From the NCBI RefSeq assembly GCF_014837145.1, contig NZ_JACYFS010000006.1, positions 1 through 64,000 on the forward strand: 64,000 nucleotides of DNA, read 5' to 3'. This stretch comes from Chryseobacterium caseinilyticum. GTDB lineage: Bacteria > Bacteroidota > Bacteroidia > Flavobacteriales > Weeksellaceae. Under the pieces are notes generated by a model. That model was not told where the DNA came from, did not search any database, and worked only from the letters and a program-made list of their open reading frames with translations. Numbering within the stretch: the stretch's first letter is position 1; each line of letters begins with the position of its first letter. A program made the position numbers and the translations under genes. Below are positions 44,111 to 53,913 of this stretch, one piece after another.

Positions 44111-45433
44111 CTAAATTTTTCGTATTTCAAGAATATCTGGTCTTTCATCAGCCTGCAGAATTTTTCCGTTTCTGGCAAATTCTGCCCAGACAGCACGAAG
44201 TTTTTTTCCGTTTTCAAAAATATATTCCCACGGAACGTCTTTCAGAAGTTTGGCATCTTTCCATGCATCTTTATTGGCAAAAATTAAAGGAAGATCAAAA
44301 CAGTGTGAAGCACCGATGAAGTGTTTTTTTAAAGTCAATTTGATTTTATATAAATGGATATTTCCTCCGCCGGAAGCATAATTTTCAGCGAAAATTTCGG
44401 CAGGTTTACCGTAGATTGATTTTGTGGTAATCTTTACAATCCGGTTTAAAACAGAATTGTGAAGGTAAGTGTACAGGCCTTCCTGAGCGGTTTTTACATA
44501 AAAAGAAGTTTCATCTTCATTAAAACCAATCAGTACATCAATTTTTGAAGCGTTATCTTTCCATTTTTTTAGAGTCTCATTTTCCTGTGGAAGTGGTTCG
44601 TGACCGTATTTAAGACAAAAAGGCATGGCCGCTTTTAAACCGTATTTAAAACTGGATGGAAGAAAGTTCTGATACGAGTCCACCATTTTCAAAACATCAG
44701 TATCATCTTTAAGAAAATCGGTCTGACTAAAAAGTTCGGTATACATTTTTTCTCTTTTCAGTCTGAAACCCAGCGGTGCGCTTTGAATAATTACTCTTTT
44801 GAATAAATTATCAACACCTTCAGAAATTAAGAGATGTGCAATGGCATCGCCACCAGAAGATTGCCCAAAAAGGGTAATGTTCTCAGGATTTCCTCCAAAA
44901 TCATTAATGTATTTTTTAATCCATTTCAAAGCTTCGATAATATCAAACAAACCAAGATTGGCAGGTCTTTCGTCATTGCCTCCCAAAAATCCAAACAGTC
45001 CTAAACGGTAAGAAACAGAAACAACAATAATATTCTGTTCCTTTACCCAAACTGATGGATCGGAAGTAGGCAAATCTCCACAGCCGATTTCATAAGAACC
45101 GCCATGAATCCAGACAATGACAGGCAGGTTTTCTTCAACTAAATTTTCAGGTCTTGTGATGGTTAAGAATTGAGTTGATTCTTCCGGTTGAAATTTTTCG
45201 ATGTCAGTTTTACCAATAAGTCTTTCAAGAAGCGGACTGATCTTTTGCGGACAGACCGGCGTTTTATCTGAAATGAAATTTTCTGCAGATTCTAAGGGAA
45301 TTGGTTTTTTGAATCTTTCAGATTGAGCATAGCGAATGCTTTTAGCCTTAATGACTCCATTTTCTTTAAAAGCTAAAATTTTCCCAAACGAAGTTTCAAA
45401 AGTGTGGTTGTGCAATGGATGGTTTGTGCTCAT
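44111..45433 (-). CDS. Carboxylesterase, type B family
   Basis: The 440-residue alpha/beta hydrolase has the oxyanion-hole segment VIVWIHGGSYEIGCGD near residue 100 and the nucleophile elbow LFGQSSGGDAIAHLL with Ser at about 192. The acid is likely in LIGFNEDETSFYV, and a His in the GASHCFDLPLIFAN region completes the triad. It hydrolyses carboxylic esters; the natural substrate is unknown. No signal peptide is seen, so it is probably cytoplasmic. It is monocistronic, divergent from the alcohol dehydrogenase gene. Confidence 0.92.
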   Translation of the reverse strand: MSTNHPLHNHTFETSFGKILAFKENGVIKAKSIRYAQSERFKKPIPLESAENFISDKTPVCPQKISPLLERLIGKTDIEKFQPEESTQFLTITRPENLVEENLPVIVWIHGGSYEIGCGDLPTSDPSVWVKEQNIIVVSVSYRLGLFGFLGGNDERPANLGLFDIIEALKWIKKYINDFGGNPENITLFGQSSGGDAIAHLLISEGVDNLFKRVIIQSAPLGFRLKREKMYTELFSQTDFLKDDTDVLKMVDSYQNFLPSSFKYGLKAAMPFCLKYGHEPLPQENETLKKWKDNASKIDVLIGFNEDETSFYVKTAQEGLYTYLHNSVLNRIVKITTKSIYGKPAEIFAENYASGGGNIHLYKIKLTLKKHFIGASHCFDLPLIFANKDAWKDAKLLKDVPWEYIFENGKKLRAVWAEFARNGKILQADERPDILEIRKI

Positions 45434-45571
45434 CTTCCTGTTTCAAAACTGAAAATTAAGAAATAAAACAGTAATCAGGGTAAATAAATCTGTAAAAAAG
45501 GTAAGGGCTTTTCCGAAAAAAGGTCGGAAATTTGTAAGGTAAAAGATTACATTTAAAATTATCAATACATT

Positions 45572-46627
45572 ATGAACACATTTTCTGTAAAAGCTTTTGG
45601 AGCAGAATCCAAAGAAGCTGATCTTAAAGAAATGAATATCGAAAGAAGAGAAATTACCGCCAATGATGTGGAAATTGAAATTCTTTACTGCGGAGTTTGC
45701 CACTCTGATTTACACACTGCAAGAAACGACTGGGGCGGAACAAAATATCCGTCTGTTCCGGGGCACGAGATTGTAGGAAAAATTACAAAAGTAGGGTCTG
45801 ACATTACTAAATTTCAGGTAGGTGATCTTGCCGGAGTTGGATGTATCGTAGATTCATGCGGACATTGCGACAGCTGCAAACAGGATCTTGAGCAATATTG
45901 TGAAAACGGATTTACCGGAACCTACAACGGAAAAGATACGCATTTGGGAGGTCACACTTTTGGTGGCTATTCACAAAAAGTAGTTGTAGATGCTGGTCAC
46001 GTTTTGAAAGTACCTGCCAATCTTGATCTGGCTGCAGTTGCACCGCTTCTTTGCGCAGGGATCACAACATGGTCGCCACTTAAGCACTGGAATGTTAGCG
46101 CAGGATCTAAAGTTGCCGTAATCGGTTTGGGAGGATTAGGCCACATGGCAATTAAACTTGCAAAAGGTTTGGGTGCTAAGGTGACTTTATTCTCAAGAAC
46201 GCCGGGTAAAACGGAAGATGCGAAAAAATTAGGTGCAGACCACGTGGTTATTTCTACTGATGATTCACAAATGGCAACTGTACAGAGAAAATTTGATTTG
46301 ATTATTGACACAGTTCCTTACGATCATGATGTCAATCCATATATCACGACTTTGAATATCAACGGAACTTTGGTTTTGGTAGGATTTATCGGAAAAATGG
46401 AAGAGGCATTAGCTACACCGCCAATGATTATGGGAAGAAGAGCAGTTGCAGGCTCAGTAATCGGTGGAATTGCCGAAACTCAGGAAATGCTTGACTTCTG
46501 TGGCGAACACAATATCGTTTCTGAAATTGAAATGATCAAAATGCAGGACATCAACGAAGCATACGAAAGAATGCTGAAAAGCGACGTGAGATACCGTTTT
46601 GTGATTGATATGCAGTCTCTGAGTTAG
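45572..46627 (+). CDS. Zinc-dependent NAD(P) alcohol dehydrogenase
   Basis: The 351-residue cytoplasmic enzyme belongs to the medium-chain dehydrogenases. The catalytic zinc site is CGVCHSDLHTARNDWGG (Cys near 42) with GHEIVG; the structural zinc site is CGHCDSCKQDLEQYC (near 96-110); the coenzyme site is VIGLGGLGHMAIKLAK (near 184-199). The pattern is closest to the YahK/AdhC (cinnamyl-alcohol-like) group, usually NADPH-dependent aldehyde reductases. It has its own hairpin terminator and no functional partner nearby. Confidence 0.94.
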   Translation: MNTFSVKAFGAESKEADLKEMNIERREITANDVEIEILYCGVCHSDLHTARNDWGGTKYPSVPGHEIVGKITKVGSDITKFQVGDLAGVGCIVDSCGHCDSCKQDLEQYCENGFTGTYNGKDTHLGGHTFGGYSQKVVVDAGHVLKVPANLDLAAVAPLLCAGITTWSPLKHWNVSAGSKVAVIGLGGLGHMAIKLAKGLGAKVTLFSRTPGKTEDAKKLGADHVVISTDDSQMATVQRKFDLIIDTVPYDHDVNPYITTLNINGTLVLVGFIGKMEEALATPPMIMGRRAVAGSVIGGIAETQEMLDFCGEHNIVSEIEMIKMQDINEAYERMLKSDVRYRFVIDMQSLS

Positions 46628-46652
46628 AACTCACTTTGAATACAATAAAAAT

Positions 46653-46678
46653 TTCGGCGGACCAAAAGGTTCGCCGAA
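46653..46678 (+). terminator. Hairpin after the alcohol dehydrogenase gene
   Basis: TTCGGCGGACC pairs with GGTTCGCCGAA (one G-T pair) around AAAA; the T-rich tail is weak. It shares its core with the hairpin at 19242-19288. Confidence 0.75.
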
Positions 46679-46757
46679 CTTGTTTTTAGTGGCTATGTCA
46701 AAAAATATCTTTATTCTTACGACTTTTCATTATTTTCGTAAAAAAATTAAATCATTC

Positions 46758-47627
46758 ATGAAAAAACTGATTGTATTATTATTTGTACTATTTTCTGTCT
46801 CTGTTTTCTCTCAGGAGGACGTTTACTTTGGAAAAAAGAAACTGGTAGCTGCAGAAGTCATTCTAGAAAATGGAGATATTAAAACCGGATATCTTCAGGA
46901 TTTCCAAAGCAACCGTTTCTATAATGGGGATGTGGGATCCTTCAGCGGAATTGAGAAAAATTTTAAATTTGAGGTAAAAGAATTTAAATTCAAAGAAGAA
47001 TCAGGTTCTGCAATTCAGCTGATTAATATTTCTGATGTCAAAAGAATTGTACTTCTGAATAATGACGGTTCCGAAAGACTGGTTTATGACAAAATGAAAC
47101 TGAAAACCATCAACTCCAACAATGAAGTTGTTGACCTCAAAAAAACAGTCATTCTCCCGCTGGAACAGGAGGGAAAACTAAATCTTTACGGAATTACAGT
47201 TGTAGCTTACGGTCAGGCAAGTCCTTATTCCAGAGGTCCGGCGAACCAATATCTGACAACGTTATTTATTCCTTATCTTAAAAGTTCCAACAGTGAATAT
47301 GCTTATTTGCCTTTCGATATCAACAGAATGAATATTTTTAATTTAGGAAAGCTGGAAGGTAAATTTAAAAAAGCTTTAGAAGAAGCAACGAAAGAGTGTC
47401 CGGAGTTTCAGGAGAATATCAACGAAACAATGAAGGTTTTTGAAAAAAGTCAGAAAAAAGATCTGAAGCAGATGTATTATGACAAAGAAGCAAAGAAGAA
47501 GCAGATCCGAAAAGACGTAAAAAATAAAGCAGAAGAAAATTTTCTGCAAATGAAAATTGATGCAGAATACGGAATGAAACCTTACCTGCAGCTTGTAGAC
47601 GATTACAATAAGAAATGCAGTAAATAA
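46758..47627 (+). CDS. Exported protein of unknown function
   Basis: From the ATG at 46758 the 289-residue product has a signal peptide ending SVFSQ, an N-terminal beta-rich half (residues 20-150) and a strongly charged helical C-terminal part with KSQKKDLKQMYYDKEAKKKQIRKDVKNKAEE near 240-270. The open frame starts 26 codons earlier but that would add a second hydrophobic stretch. I do not recognise the family. It stands alone, with a hairpin before and a terminator after. Confidence 0.75.
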   Translation: MKKLIVLLFVLFSVSVFSQEDVYFGKKKLVAAEVILENGDIKTGYLQDFQSNRFYNGDVGSFSGIEKNFKFEVKEFKFKEESGSAIQLINISDVKRIVLLNNDGSERLVYDKMKLKTINSNNEVVDLKKTVILPLEQEGKLNLYGITVVAYGQASPYSRGPANQYLTTLFIPYLKSSNSEYAYLPFDINRMNIFNLGKLEGKFKKALEEATKECPEFQENINETMKVFEKSQKKDLKQMYYDKEAKKKQIRKDVKNKAEENFLQMKIDAEYGMKPYLQLVDDYNKKCSK

Positions 47628-47639
47628 ACTGCGGTACAG

Positions 47640-47665
47640 CCTTTGAAAATTTCAGAGGTTTTTTT
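47640..47665 (+). terminator. Terminator of the gene at 46758
   Basis: CCTTTGAA pairs with TTCAGAGG (one T-G pair), then seven T. Confidence 0.75.
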
Positions 47666-47726
47666 CTGCCAAAATTTCCACTCTCACTTAAAAATCTGCC
47701 AAAATATTTAAATCTGTCTCTTGGCA
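47666..47726 (+). promoter_or_regulatory. Candidate heat-shock control region of groES
   Basis: CTGCCAAAAT occurs twice exactly 30 bp apart (47666-47675 and 47696-47705), and the reverse word TTGGCA follows at 47721-47726. No TAnnTTTG element is visible before groES, so a special sigma factor or repressor may act here. This is inferred from spacing and position only. Confidence 0.45.
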
Positions 47727-47775
47727 TACAATTAGACAATTTCAACACAGAAATAATTAAAAAATCAAATATATT

Positions 47776-48054
47776 ATGTCAGTAAACTTTAAACCCTTAG
47801 CAGACAGAGTGCTTATCGAGCCTATCGCTGCAGAAACCAAAACAGCTTCAGGTATTATTATCCCGGATACGGCTAAAGAAAAACCACAGGAAGGTACAGT
47901 AGTAGCAGTGGGTCCAGGTAAAGTAGACGAGCCTACGACTGTAAAAGTAGGAGACAAAGTTCTTTATGGAAAATACTCAGGTTCTGAATTAAAATTAGAC
48001 GGAAAAGATTTCATCATCGCTAAGGAGTCTGATTTATTAGGAGTAATAGGTTAA
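47776..48054 (+). CDS. groS: Co-chaperonin GroES
   Basis: The 92-residue protein shows the whole GroES pattern: [41 protein letters not shown] with the mobile loop near residues 18-33, then [14 protein letters not shown] and [13 protein letters not shown]. It forms the heptameric lid of GroEL. groEL follows on the same strand but 482 bp later, with a four-helix-bundle gene between, which is unusual. Confidence 0.98.
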   Translation: MSVNFKPLADRVLIEPIAAETKTASGIIIPDTAKEKPQEGTVVAVGPGKVDEPTTVKVGDKVLYGKYSGSELKLDGKDFIIAKESDLLGVIG

Positions 48055-48077
48055 GCTAATAGCTATTGGCTTATGGC
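48054..48077 (+). repeat. Left imperfect inverted repeat flanking the four-helix-bundle gene
   Basis: A 24-base segment, AGCTAATAGCTATTGGCT then TATGGC, overlapping the groES stop by one base. It matches the reverse complement of 48499-48522 at 19 of 24 positions. Confidence 0.6.
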
Positions 48078-48106
48078 AGATGGCTTTCCAGCGTTGAAAA
48101 TAGACA

Positions 48107-48463
48107 ATGAGAGATTTTAAAAAATTTGAAGTTTGGCAACTGAGCCATAAATTAACTTTAAAAGTTTATAAGTCAAGCCAAGGCTTTCCTAAAGAAGAAA
48201 TTTTTGGTGTAACTTCTCAAATCAGAAGATCTTTTGCTTCCATAGGATACAACATTTCTGAAGGAAGTGGCAGGAATTCAGATAAAGAATTTGCAAATTT
48301 CATTAACATCGCACTAGGATCATCCAACGAAGCCGAAAACCAACTAATACTATCTAAAGATCTGGAATTTCTTGCAGAAAAAGATTTCCAAAACCTTTCG
48401 GAAGAATTAACAATACTTAAAAAGAAGCTTGTCGCCCTTTGGAACAGGCTCAACGGAAATTAA
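48107..48463 (+). CDS. Four-helix-bundle protein of the 23S rRNA intervening-sequence (S23) family
   Basis: The 118-residue protein has the family pattern: FEVWQLSHKLTLKVYKSS near the N-terminus, FGVTSQIRRSFASIGYNISEG near 33-53, FINIALGSSNEAENQL near 65-80 and a final LTILKKKLVALWNRLN. These proteins were first found encoded inside intervening sequences of 23S rRNA genes of some bacteria. The Avd protein of diversity-generating retroelements has the same fold. Their role is unknown, nucleic-acid binding being suspected. Here the gene lies between groES and groEL on the same strand, bracketed by imperfect inverted repeats. Confidence 0.93.
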   Translation: MRDFKKFEVWQLSHKLTLKVYKSSQGFPKEEIFGVTSQIRRSFASIGYNISEGSGRNSDKEFANFINIALGSSNEAENQLILSKDLEFLAEKDFQNLSEELTILKKKLVALWNRLNGN

Positions 48464-48497
48464 AATCAAATTATAAATTAATACAGCGAATCGCTAA

Positions 48498-50162
<1,665 letters not shown>

Positions 50163-50194
50163 TAGCGCGGTCAGCGACCGAAGCAAATATATTT

Positions 50195-50224
50195 AACCGT
50201 TCAGATTTTTCTGAGCGGTTTTTT
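50195..50224 (+). terminator. Terminator of the groESL run
   Basis: AACCGTTCAGA pairs with TCTGAGCGGTT around TTTT (one mismatch), then a T run. A near-copy lies at 51903-51932. Confidence 0.88.
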
Positions 50225-50225
50225 G

Positions 50226-50233
50226 TATTTTTG
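50226..50233 (+). promoter_or_regulatory. -7 element of the DUF6794 gene
   Basis: TATTTTTG matches TAnnTTTG, 14 bp before the start codon and directly after the groEL terminator. Confidence 0.45.
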
Positions 50234-50247
50234 AAAAAAACCACTCA

Positions 50248-51681
50248 ATGAAATTAAATTATTATCTTCTTATCATCTTCCTACTAAATTTTTCCGTAAA
50301 AGCTCAATATTCTTCTAGTGCTTTTACAAACTCTAAAACATTTTCAGCAAATCAACATTGTAAAATTGTATCTTATTCTTTTGATGATGAATTTCCTACT
50401 GAAAGAGGTTTCTCTGAAGTATATGATATTACATTTAACGACAGTCTTATTTACACAATACCTAGATCTTTTGACTTAGAAGATGCTTCCAAAAATTTCT
50501 TCCTATTCATCAGTAATGATGGGAAAAAGGTTGCATACTTCTCCTCCTCCAAATATTATGAGGATAAAGATGATCAAAAATCTGTTATGATCTATGAAAG
50601 TGGGAAACTATACAAAAAATATGGGTTCGAAGAGTTTACAAATTGTGATCCTAAAAATGAAAAATGTGGTTTATTTTTTCCCTCATCTCAATTGATTGAT
50701 AATAAAAAAAGTAACAATAATATTATTACTTTAAAATCTGACATTGATGATAGTGAAGCGTATTTATTAGATAATTTTATATTTAATAAAAATGATTCTA
50801 TCTATGTAATTGACGCAAGGAAAAAAGTAAGCATTTATGATTTTAATAATTTAAGTCTGAATCCTGTTCATCAGGATTTCAAGGAAGTTTATAAAGATTT
50901 AAAATTTATTCGAAAAAGAGAAAGTAGCTTTATAACCAGTATACAATCGCCTAACAAGTATATAAACAATTTCGAAAGCATCATTACAGGTCAAATTTTG
51001 TCAGAAACAATTGAGAAAATGCATAATTTAAAGTTTGTCTCTATTGATTCACAAGAGTTTCACAAGTATCATCTTTACAGATTGCAAATTTCAGGTTATT
51101 TAAAAAAAGACGGTAGTTTCGAAGTTGAAAAATTTGATATCGATGAAAACTTAAGTAAAGACAAAATTCTAAATTATATTCAGAACACTAAGTTTAAATC
51201 AGATTTTCTGCCAAAAGAAGTTGATAAATTTCATTTTAAGTATTTCTTTGGTGGTTACAGAAATTCTGATGATAAGATAGCAGAAAGAATCACTCTACAA
51301 CAGAAACAAAAACGAGAAGAAGACTTAAAAAAAAGATTAACACTTTCGGAAATTGATGGTATTTACATTCCCAGAAGTATGCAAGAGTGTATGTCTGAAT
51401 TAGACAAGATTTTAAATTATGAAAGTAAATCTGAATTAAAAAAACCATCAAAATTCAGTGACTTTAATGGACATATGGGAGGTTTAGGAATGTGGATAAG
51501 AAATAATTGGGGGATTAATGGAGGTTCGAGATTATTACAATATTTTAAAGAAAGAAATATTGGTACAAAGAGAGGACAAAATGATTTTATATCTGGAACA
51601 ATTATTAACAATTATATAAAATGGGTAAATGGAAATAAGAAAGTTGCAATAGAATGGGAAAAAGAAAATCCTAAAAAGTAA
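50248..51681 (+). CDS. Exported protein with C-terminal DUF6794 domain
   Basis: The 477-residue protein has a signal peptide (ending SVKAQ), a long beta-rich middle region without known motif (about 20-360), and a DUF6794-like C-terminal domain from IYIPRSMQECMSELDKIL through MGGLGMWIRNNWGINGGSRL to IINNYIKWVNG. The family function is unknown. The gene is more AT-rich than its neighbours and is bracketed by two near-identical copies of the groEL terminator (50195 and 51903), which hints at acquisition or duplication. Confidence 0.78.
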   Translation: MKLNYYLLIIFLLNFSVKAQYSSSAFTNSKTFSANQHCKIVSYSFDDEFPTERGFSEVYDITFNDSLIYTIPRSFDLEDASKNFFLFISNDGKKVAYFSSSKYYEDKDDQKSVMIYESGKLYKKYGFEEFTNCDPKNEKCGLFFPSSQLIDNKKSNNNIITLKSDIDDSEAYLLDNFIFNKNDSIYVIDARKKVSIYDFNNLSLNPVHQDFKEVYKDLKFIRKRESSFITSIQSPNKYINNFESIITGQILSETIEKMHNLKFVSIDSQEFHKYHLYRLQISGYLKKDGSFEVEKFDIDENLSKDKILNYIQNTKFKSDFLPKEVDKFHFKYFFGGYRNSDDKIAERITLQQKQKREEDLKKRLTLSEIDGIYIPRSMQECMSELDKILNYESKSELKKPSKFSDFNGHMGGLGMWIRNNWGINGGSRLLQYFKERNIGTKRGQNDFISGTIINNYIKWVNGNKKVAIEWEKENPKK

Positions 51682-51699
51682 AACATTATCTCCCCCGCT

Positions 51700-51723
51700 G
51701 CGCAAAGTCTCATGACTTTGTGC
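51700..51723. repeat. Hairpin in the intergenic stretch after the DUF6794 gene
   Basis: GCGCAAAGTC pairs with GACTTTGTGC around TCAT. Similar degenerate text (CCCCGCTCCGAAAAGTCT) recurs at 51748-51765. The 610-bp gap 51682-52291 holds this, the terminator copy and two palindrome copies; I see no gene in it. Confidence 0.6.
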
Positions 51724-51902
51724 AATAATGATAAAACAAAACCGCTCCCCCCGCTCCGAAAAGTCTAACGAATTTGAGGCAATTAAACAAATTCCAAAAC
51801 ATGAGCAAATTGCAAATTATAGCAACCCTACCTTTATTCATTTTTCTAAAAAACTGCAAAACCTCCTGCTTCGCTAAGTCTAGTTGAGCCTCTATAAATT
51901 TA

Positions 51903-51932
51903 AACCGTTCAGATTTTTTCTAGGCGGTTTTT
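51903..51932 (+). terminator. Second copy of the groEL-type terminator
   Basis: AACCGTTCAGA and TCTAGGCGGTT around TTTTT, then T run and GTATTT, nearly the same text as 50195-50231. It probably ends the DUF6794 transcript. Confidence 0.7.
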
Positions 51933-52106
51933 GTATTTAAAGCAAAAATTATTTTCACTGACTTAATTTTAATATCTTTAATCATATAGAGCAAAATAAA
52001 ACATCTCCAATTTATCAATTTGTTTGCTTTGTTATTAATAAATTACCAAACTATGAGTAGGAAAGAAATACAAATTAGAACAAACCCATCTTCAAGAATG
52101 TAACCC

Positions 52107-52132
52107 GATGTTGCGGATTTGTAATCCGTGAC
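52107..52132 (+). repeat. Dispersed extragenic palindrome, copy 1
   Basis: GATGTTGCGGATT, TGT, AATCCGTGAC, with hairpin CGGATT-TGT-AATCCG at 52114-52128. A partial copy (TTCCAATCCGTAAC) follows near 52242-52256, and the text after both, CTATCTTTAAAACCAAA-like, is also shared. Confidence 0.75.
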
Positions 52133-52291
52133 TTTTCCCTATCTTTAAAACCAAACCTCAACCCCCTCGCTGCCGCACGAATCCTTTCGTGTGGCTTTTG
52201 TTTTAAAAACGAATTAATAATCTGAAAAATGATTTCGAAAGTTTCCAATCCGTAACTTTTTCTTATCTTTAAAACCAAATCCCATCCCCGA

Positions 52292-53221
52292 TTGAAAACA
52301 AGATTATTCCTCTTTTCACTTTTCGGTTTATGTCTAGCCAATGCACAAACCCTGGTTTTCAAACATCTTTCAGATATGTCTGTTCGCAGAGGAGCAATAT
52401 GCAGTGCCATAGCAGGAGACAATATCTATGTGAGCAATGGATATAAAGATTCGGATGGCAATGCTACCATTATTGAGAAATACAGTATAAAAGATAACCG
52501 CTGGAGTATCATCAACTCCAGTCTGGTTCCTAAAAGATTCGCCAATTCGGAGACTTACGGTAATAAAATTTATATTTTTAACGGTTGGGGAAACAGTCAT
52601 CTTGAAATTATAGACCTTGAAACTCATCAAAAAACGAAAGGAGCTGTTAACCGTGCCTACACAGGAAATGCAGGTTCTGCCATCTATAACGGAAAAATAT
52701 ACACGTTCGGCGGAAGTGGACTAAACAATGCCGCCACCACAGTATTTTCTGACAGGTTCCAATATTATGACATCGCTTCCGATACCTGGCATCCATTACC
52801 GGATATGCCGACTGCCAGAGAAGCCAGGGGCAAAATTGTGAATGATAAGCTTTATGTTATCGGTGGTTTTAACGGCACGTCATCCCGTCTGGTCAATGTG
52901 TATGACCTCAAAAAAAATCTTTGGACTGATCAATATACGATGCCTGCTGCGATATCGGGTCATTCATTAGCGGTATCCGGTACTAAGATTTTTATTGCCG
53001 GCGGTTATAATAATCAGAATTTCTTGGCTTATTTTGATACAGAAACCAATAAGCTACAAAGGTTATCATCCAATAATATGATTTCCAGACGACATGCTGC
53101 TGCTGAAATATATAATGATAAATTATACATCATCGGCGGAAGTACAGCCTCCTCAACCAAATCAGCTATTAAAAGCATTCAGGTTGCGGATATTAGCGAA
53201 GAACTACTTTCTGCTAAATAA
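52292..53221 (+). CDS. Exported Kelch-repeat protein
   Basis: The 309-residue product has a signal peptide ending LANAQ and five or six Kelch motifs forming a beta-propeller: KIYIFNGWGNS, KIYTFGGSGLNN, KLYVIGGFNGTSS, KIFIAGGYNNQN and KLYIIGGSTASS, each followed by a Trp- or Tyr-containing strand. Propellers of this type bind proteins or sugars. No ATG precedes the signal peptide in frame; the start must be TTG at 52292-52294. The sequence just upstream is repeat text, so the original start may have been altered when the repeat arrived. No T9SS domain is seen. Confidence 0.85.
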   Translation: MKTRLFLFSLFGLCLANAQTLVFKHLSDMSVRRGAICSAIAGDNIYVSNGYKDSDGNATIIEKYSIKDNRWSIINSSLVPKRFANSETYGNKIYIFNGWGNSHLEIIDLETHQKTKGAVNRAYTGNAGSAIYNGKIYTFGGSGLNNAATTVFSDRFQYYDIASDTWHPLPDMPTAREARGKIVNDKLYVIGGFNGTSSRLVNVYDLKKNLWTDQYTMPAAISGHSLAVSGTKIFIAGGYNNQNFLAYFDTETNKLQRLSSNNMISRRHAAAEIYNDKLYIIGGSTASSTKSAIKSIQVADISEELLSAK

Positions 53222-53255
53222 CTATTAATAACAGAAGGAATGATTAAGTAACGTC

Positions 53256-53282
53256 ATTGCGAGGTACGAAGCAATCTTATCT
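53256..53282 (+). repeat. Dispersed CATTGCGAGG element, single half
   Basis: TCATTGCGAGGTACGAAGCA then ATCTTAT resembles the segment inserted in element copy B at 34104-34129. It lies in the gap after the Kelch gene. Confidence 0.6.
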
Positions 53283-53371
53283 TAAATAACAAACCGTTCT
53301 ACATTTTGCGATTTTTTTATAAATTATAATTCGCTAAAACTATATCTGCTCACCAAGTCAATCAATTTCAC

Positions 53372-53740
53372 ATGAAGGAAAACTGGAAATTACAAACGTT
53401 AGATAATCTTGAAAAAGATAGTTGGAATACGCCGAAAAATAATCACGAATCCTATTTGATGTCCACCTGTTACAGTTTGAGAAAAAAACCTTTAATTGAT
53501 TTTTCAGTTGAAGATTTGAGAATTTTGATAGGACAAAATATTGGTTTAAAATATTTGATTCCGATTGCCTTGGAAAAGCTGACTGATAATATTCTTGCAG
53601 ATGGTGATTTTTATTCCGGAGATTTATTAACATCTGTATTAACCAGCAATCCTGATTTTTGGAGGGTTTCTAAAGACTATTACAAGTCTGTTTTGGAGAT
53701 TTTTCATAGAAATGAAGCACTGCTGAAAGATGATGATTGA
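53372..53740 (+). CDS. CDI-type immunity protein, orphan
   Basis: The 122-residue cytoplasmic protein matches the contact-dependent growth inhibition immunity family that includes CDI_immunity_2-like members: PLIDFSVEDLRILIGQNIGLKYLIPIALEKL near 40-70, then ILADGDFYSGDLLTSVL and FWRVSKDYYKSV. Such proteins neutralise a toxin delivered by neighbouring cells. No toxin gene lies within the window, so it is an orphan, as is common for such genes in accessory regions. The family call rests on motif memory. It is followed by a dispersed palindrome. Confidence 0.75.
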   Translation: MKENWKLQTLDNLEKDSWNTPKNNHESYLMSTCYSLRKKPLIDFSVEDLRILIGQNIGLKYLIPIALEKLTDNILADGDFYSGDLLTSVLTSNPDFWRVSKDYYKSVLEIFHRNEALLKDDD

Positions 53741-53850
53741 GCTTGGGAAATTAAAAAAAAGTGGTTCGACTCGTTTAAAGATTTTAAATTAATTCAAAAT
53801 TTGAGCTAAGTAAATGTTCTCAATTTTGAACATAAAGTTATAAAAACCAC

Positions 53851-53876
53851 GATGTTGCGGATTTGCAATCCGTGAC
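53851..53876 (+). repeat. Dispersed extragenic palindrome, copy 2
   Basis: GATGTTGCGGATT, TGC, AATCCGTGAC, hairpin CGGATT-TGC-AATCCG. Confidence 0.8.
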
Positions 53877-53913
53877 CCCGACTTTACAGCATTGTCAAAA
53901 GAAATTATATACT

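Noticed and set aside
52075..52422. Minus-strand open frame of 115 codons
   Set aside because: It overlaps the signal-peptide end of the Kelch gene and consists of translated dispersed palindromes and C-rich repeat text.
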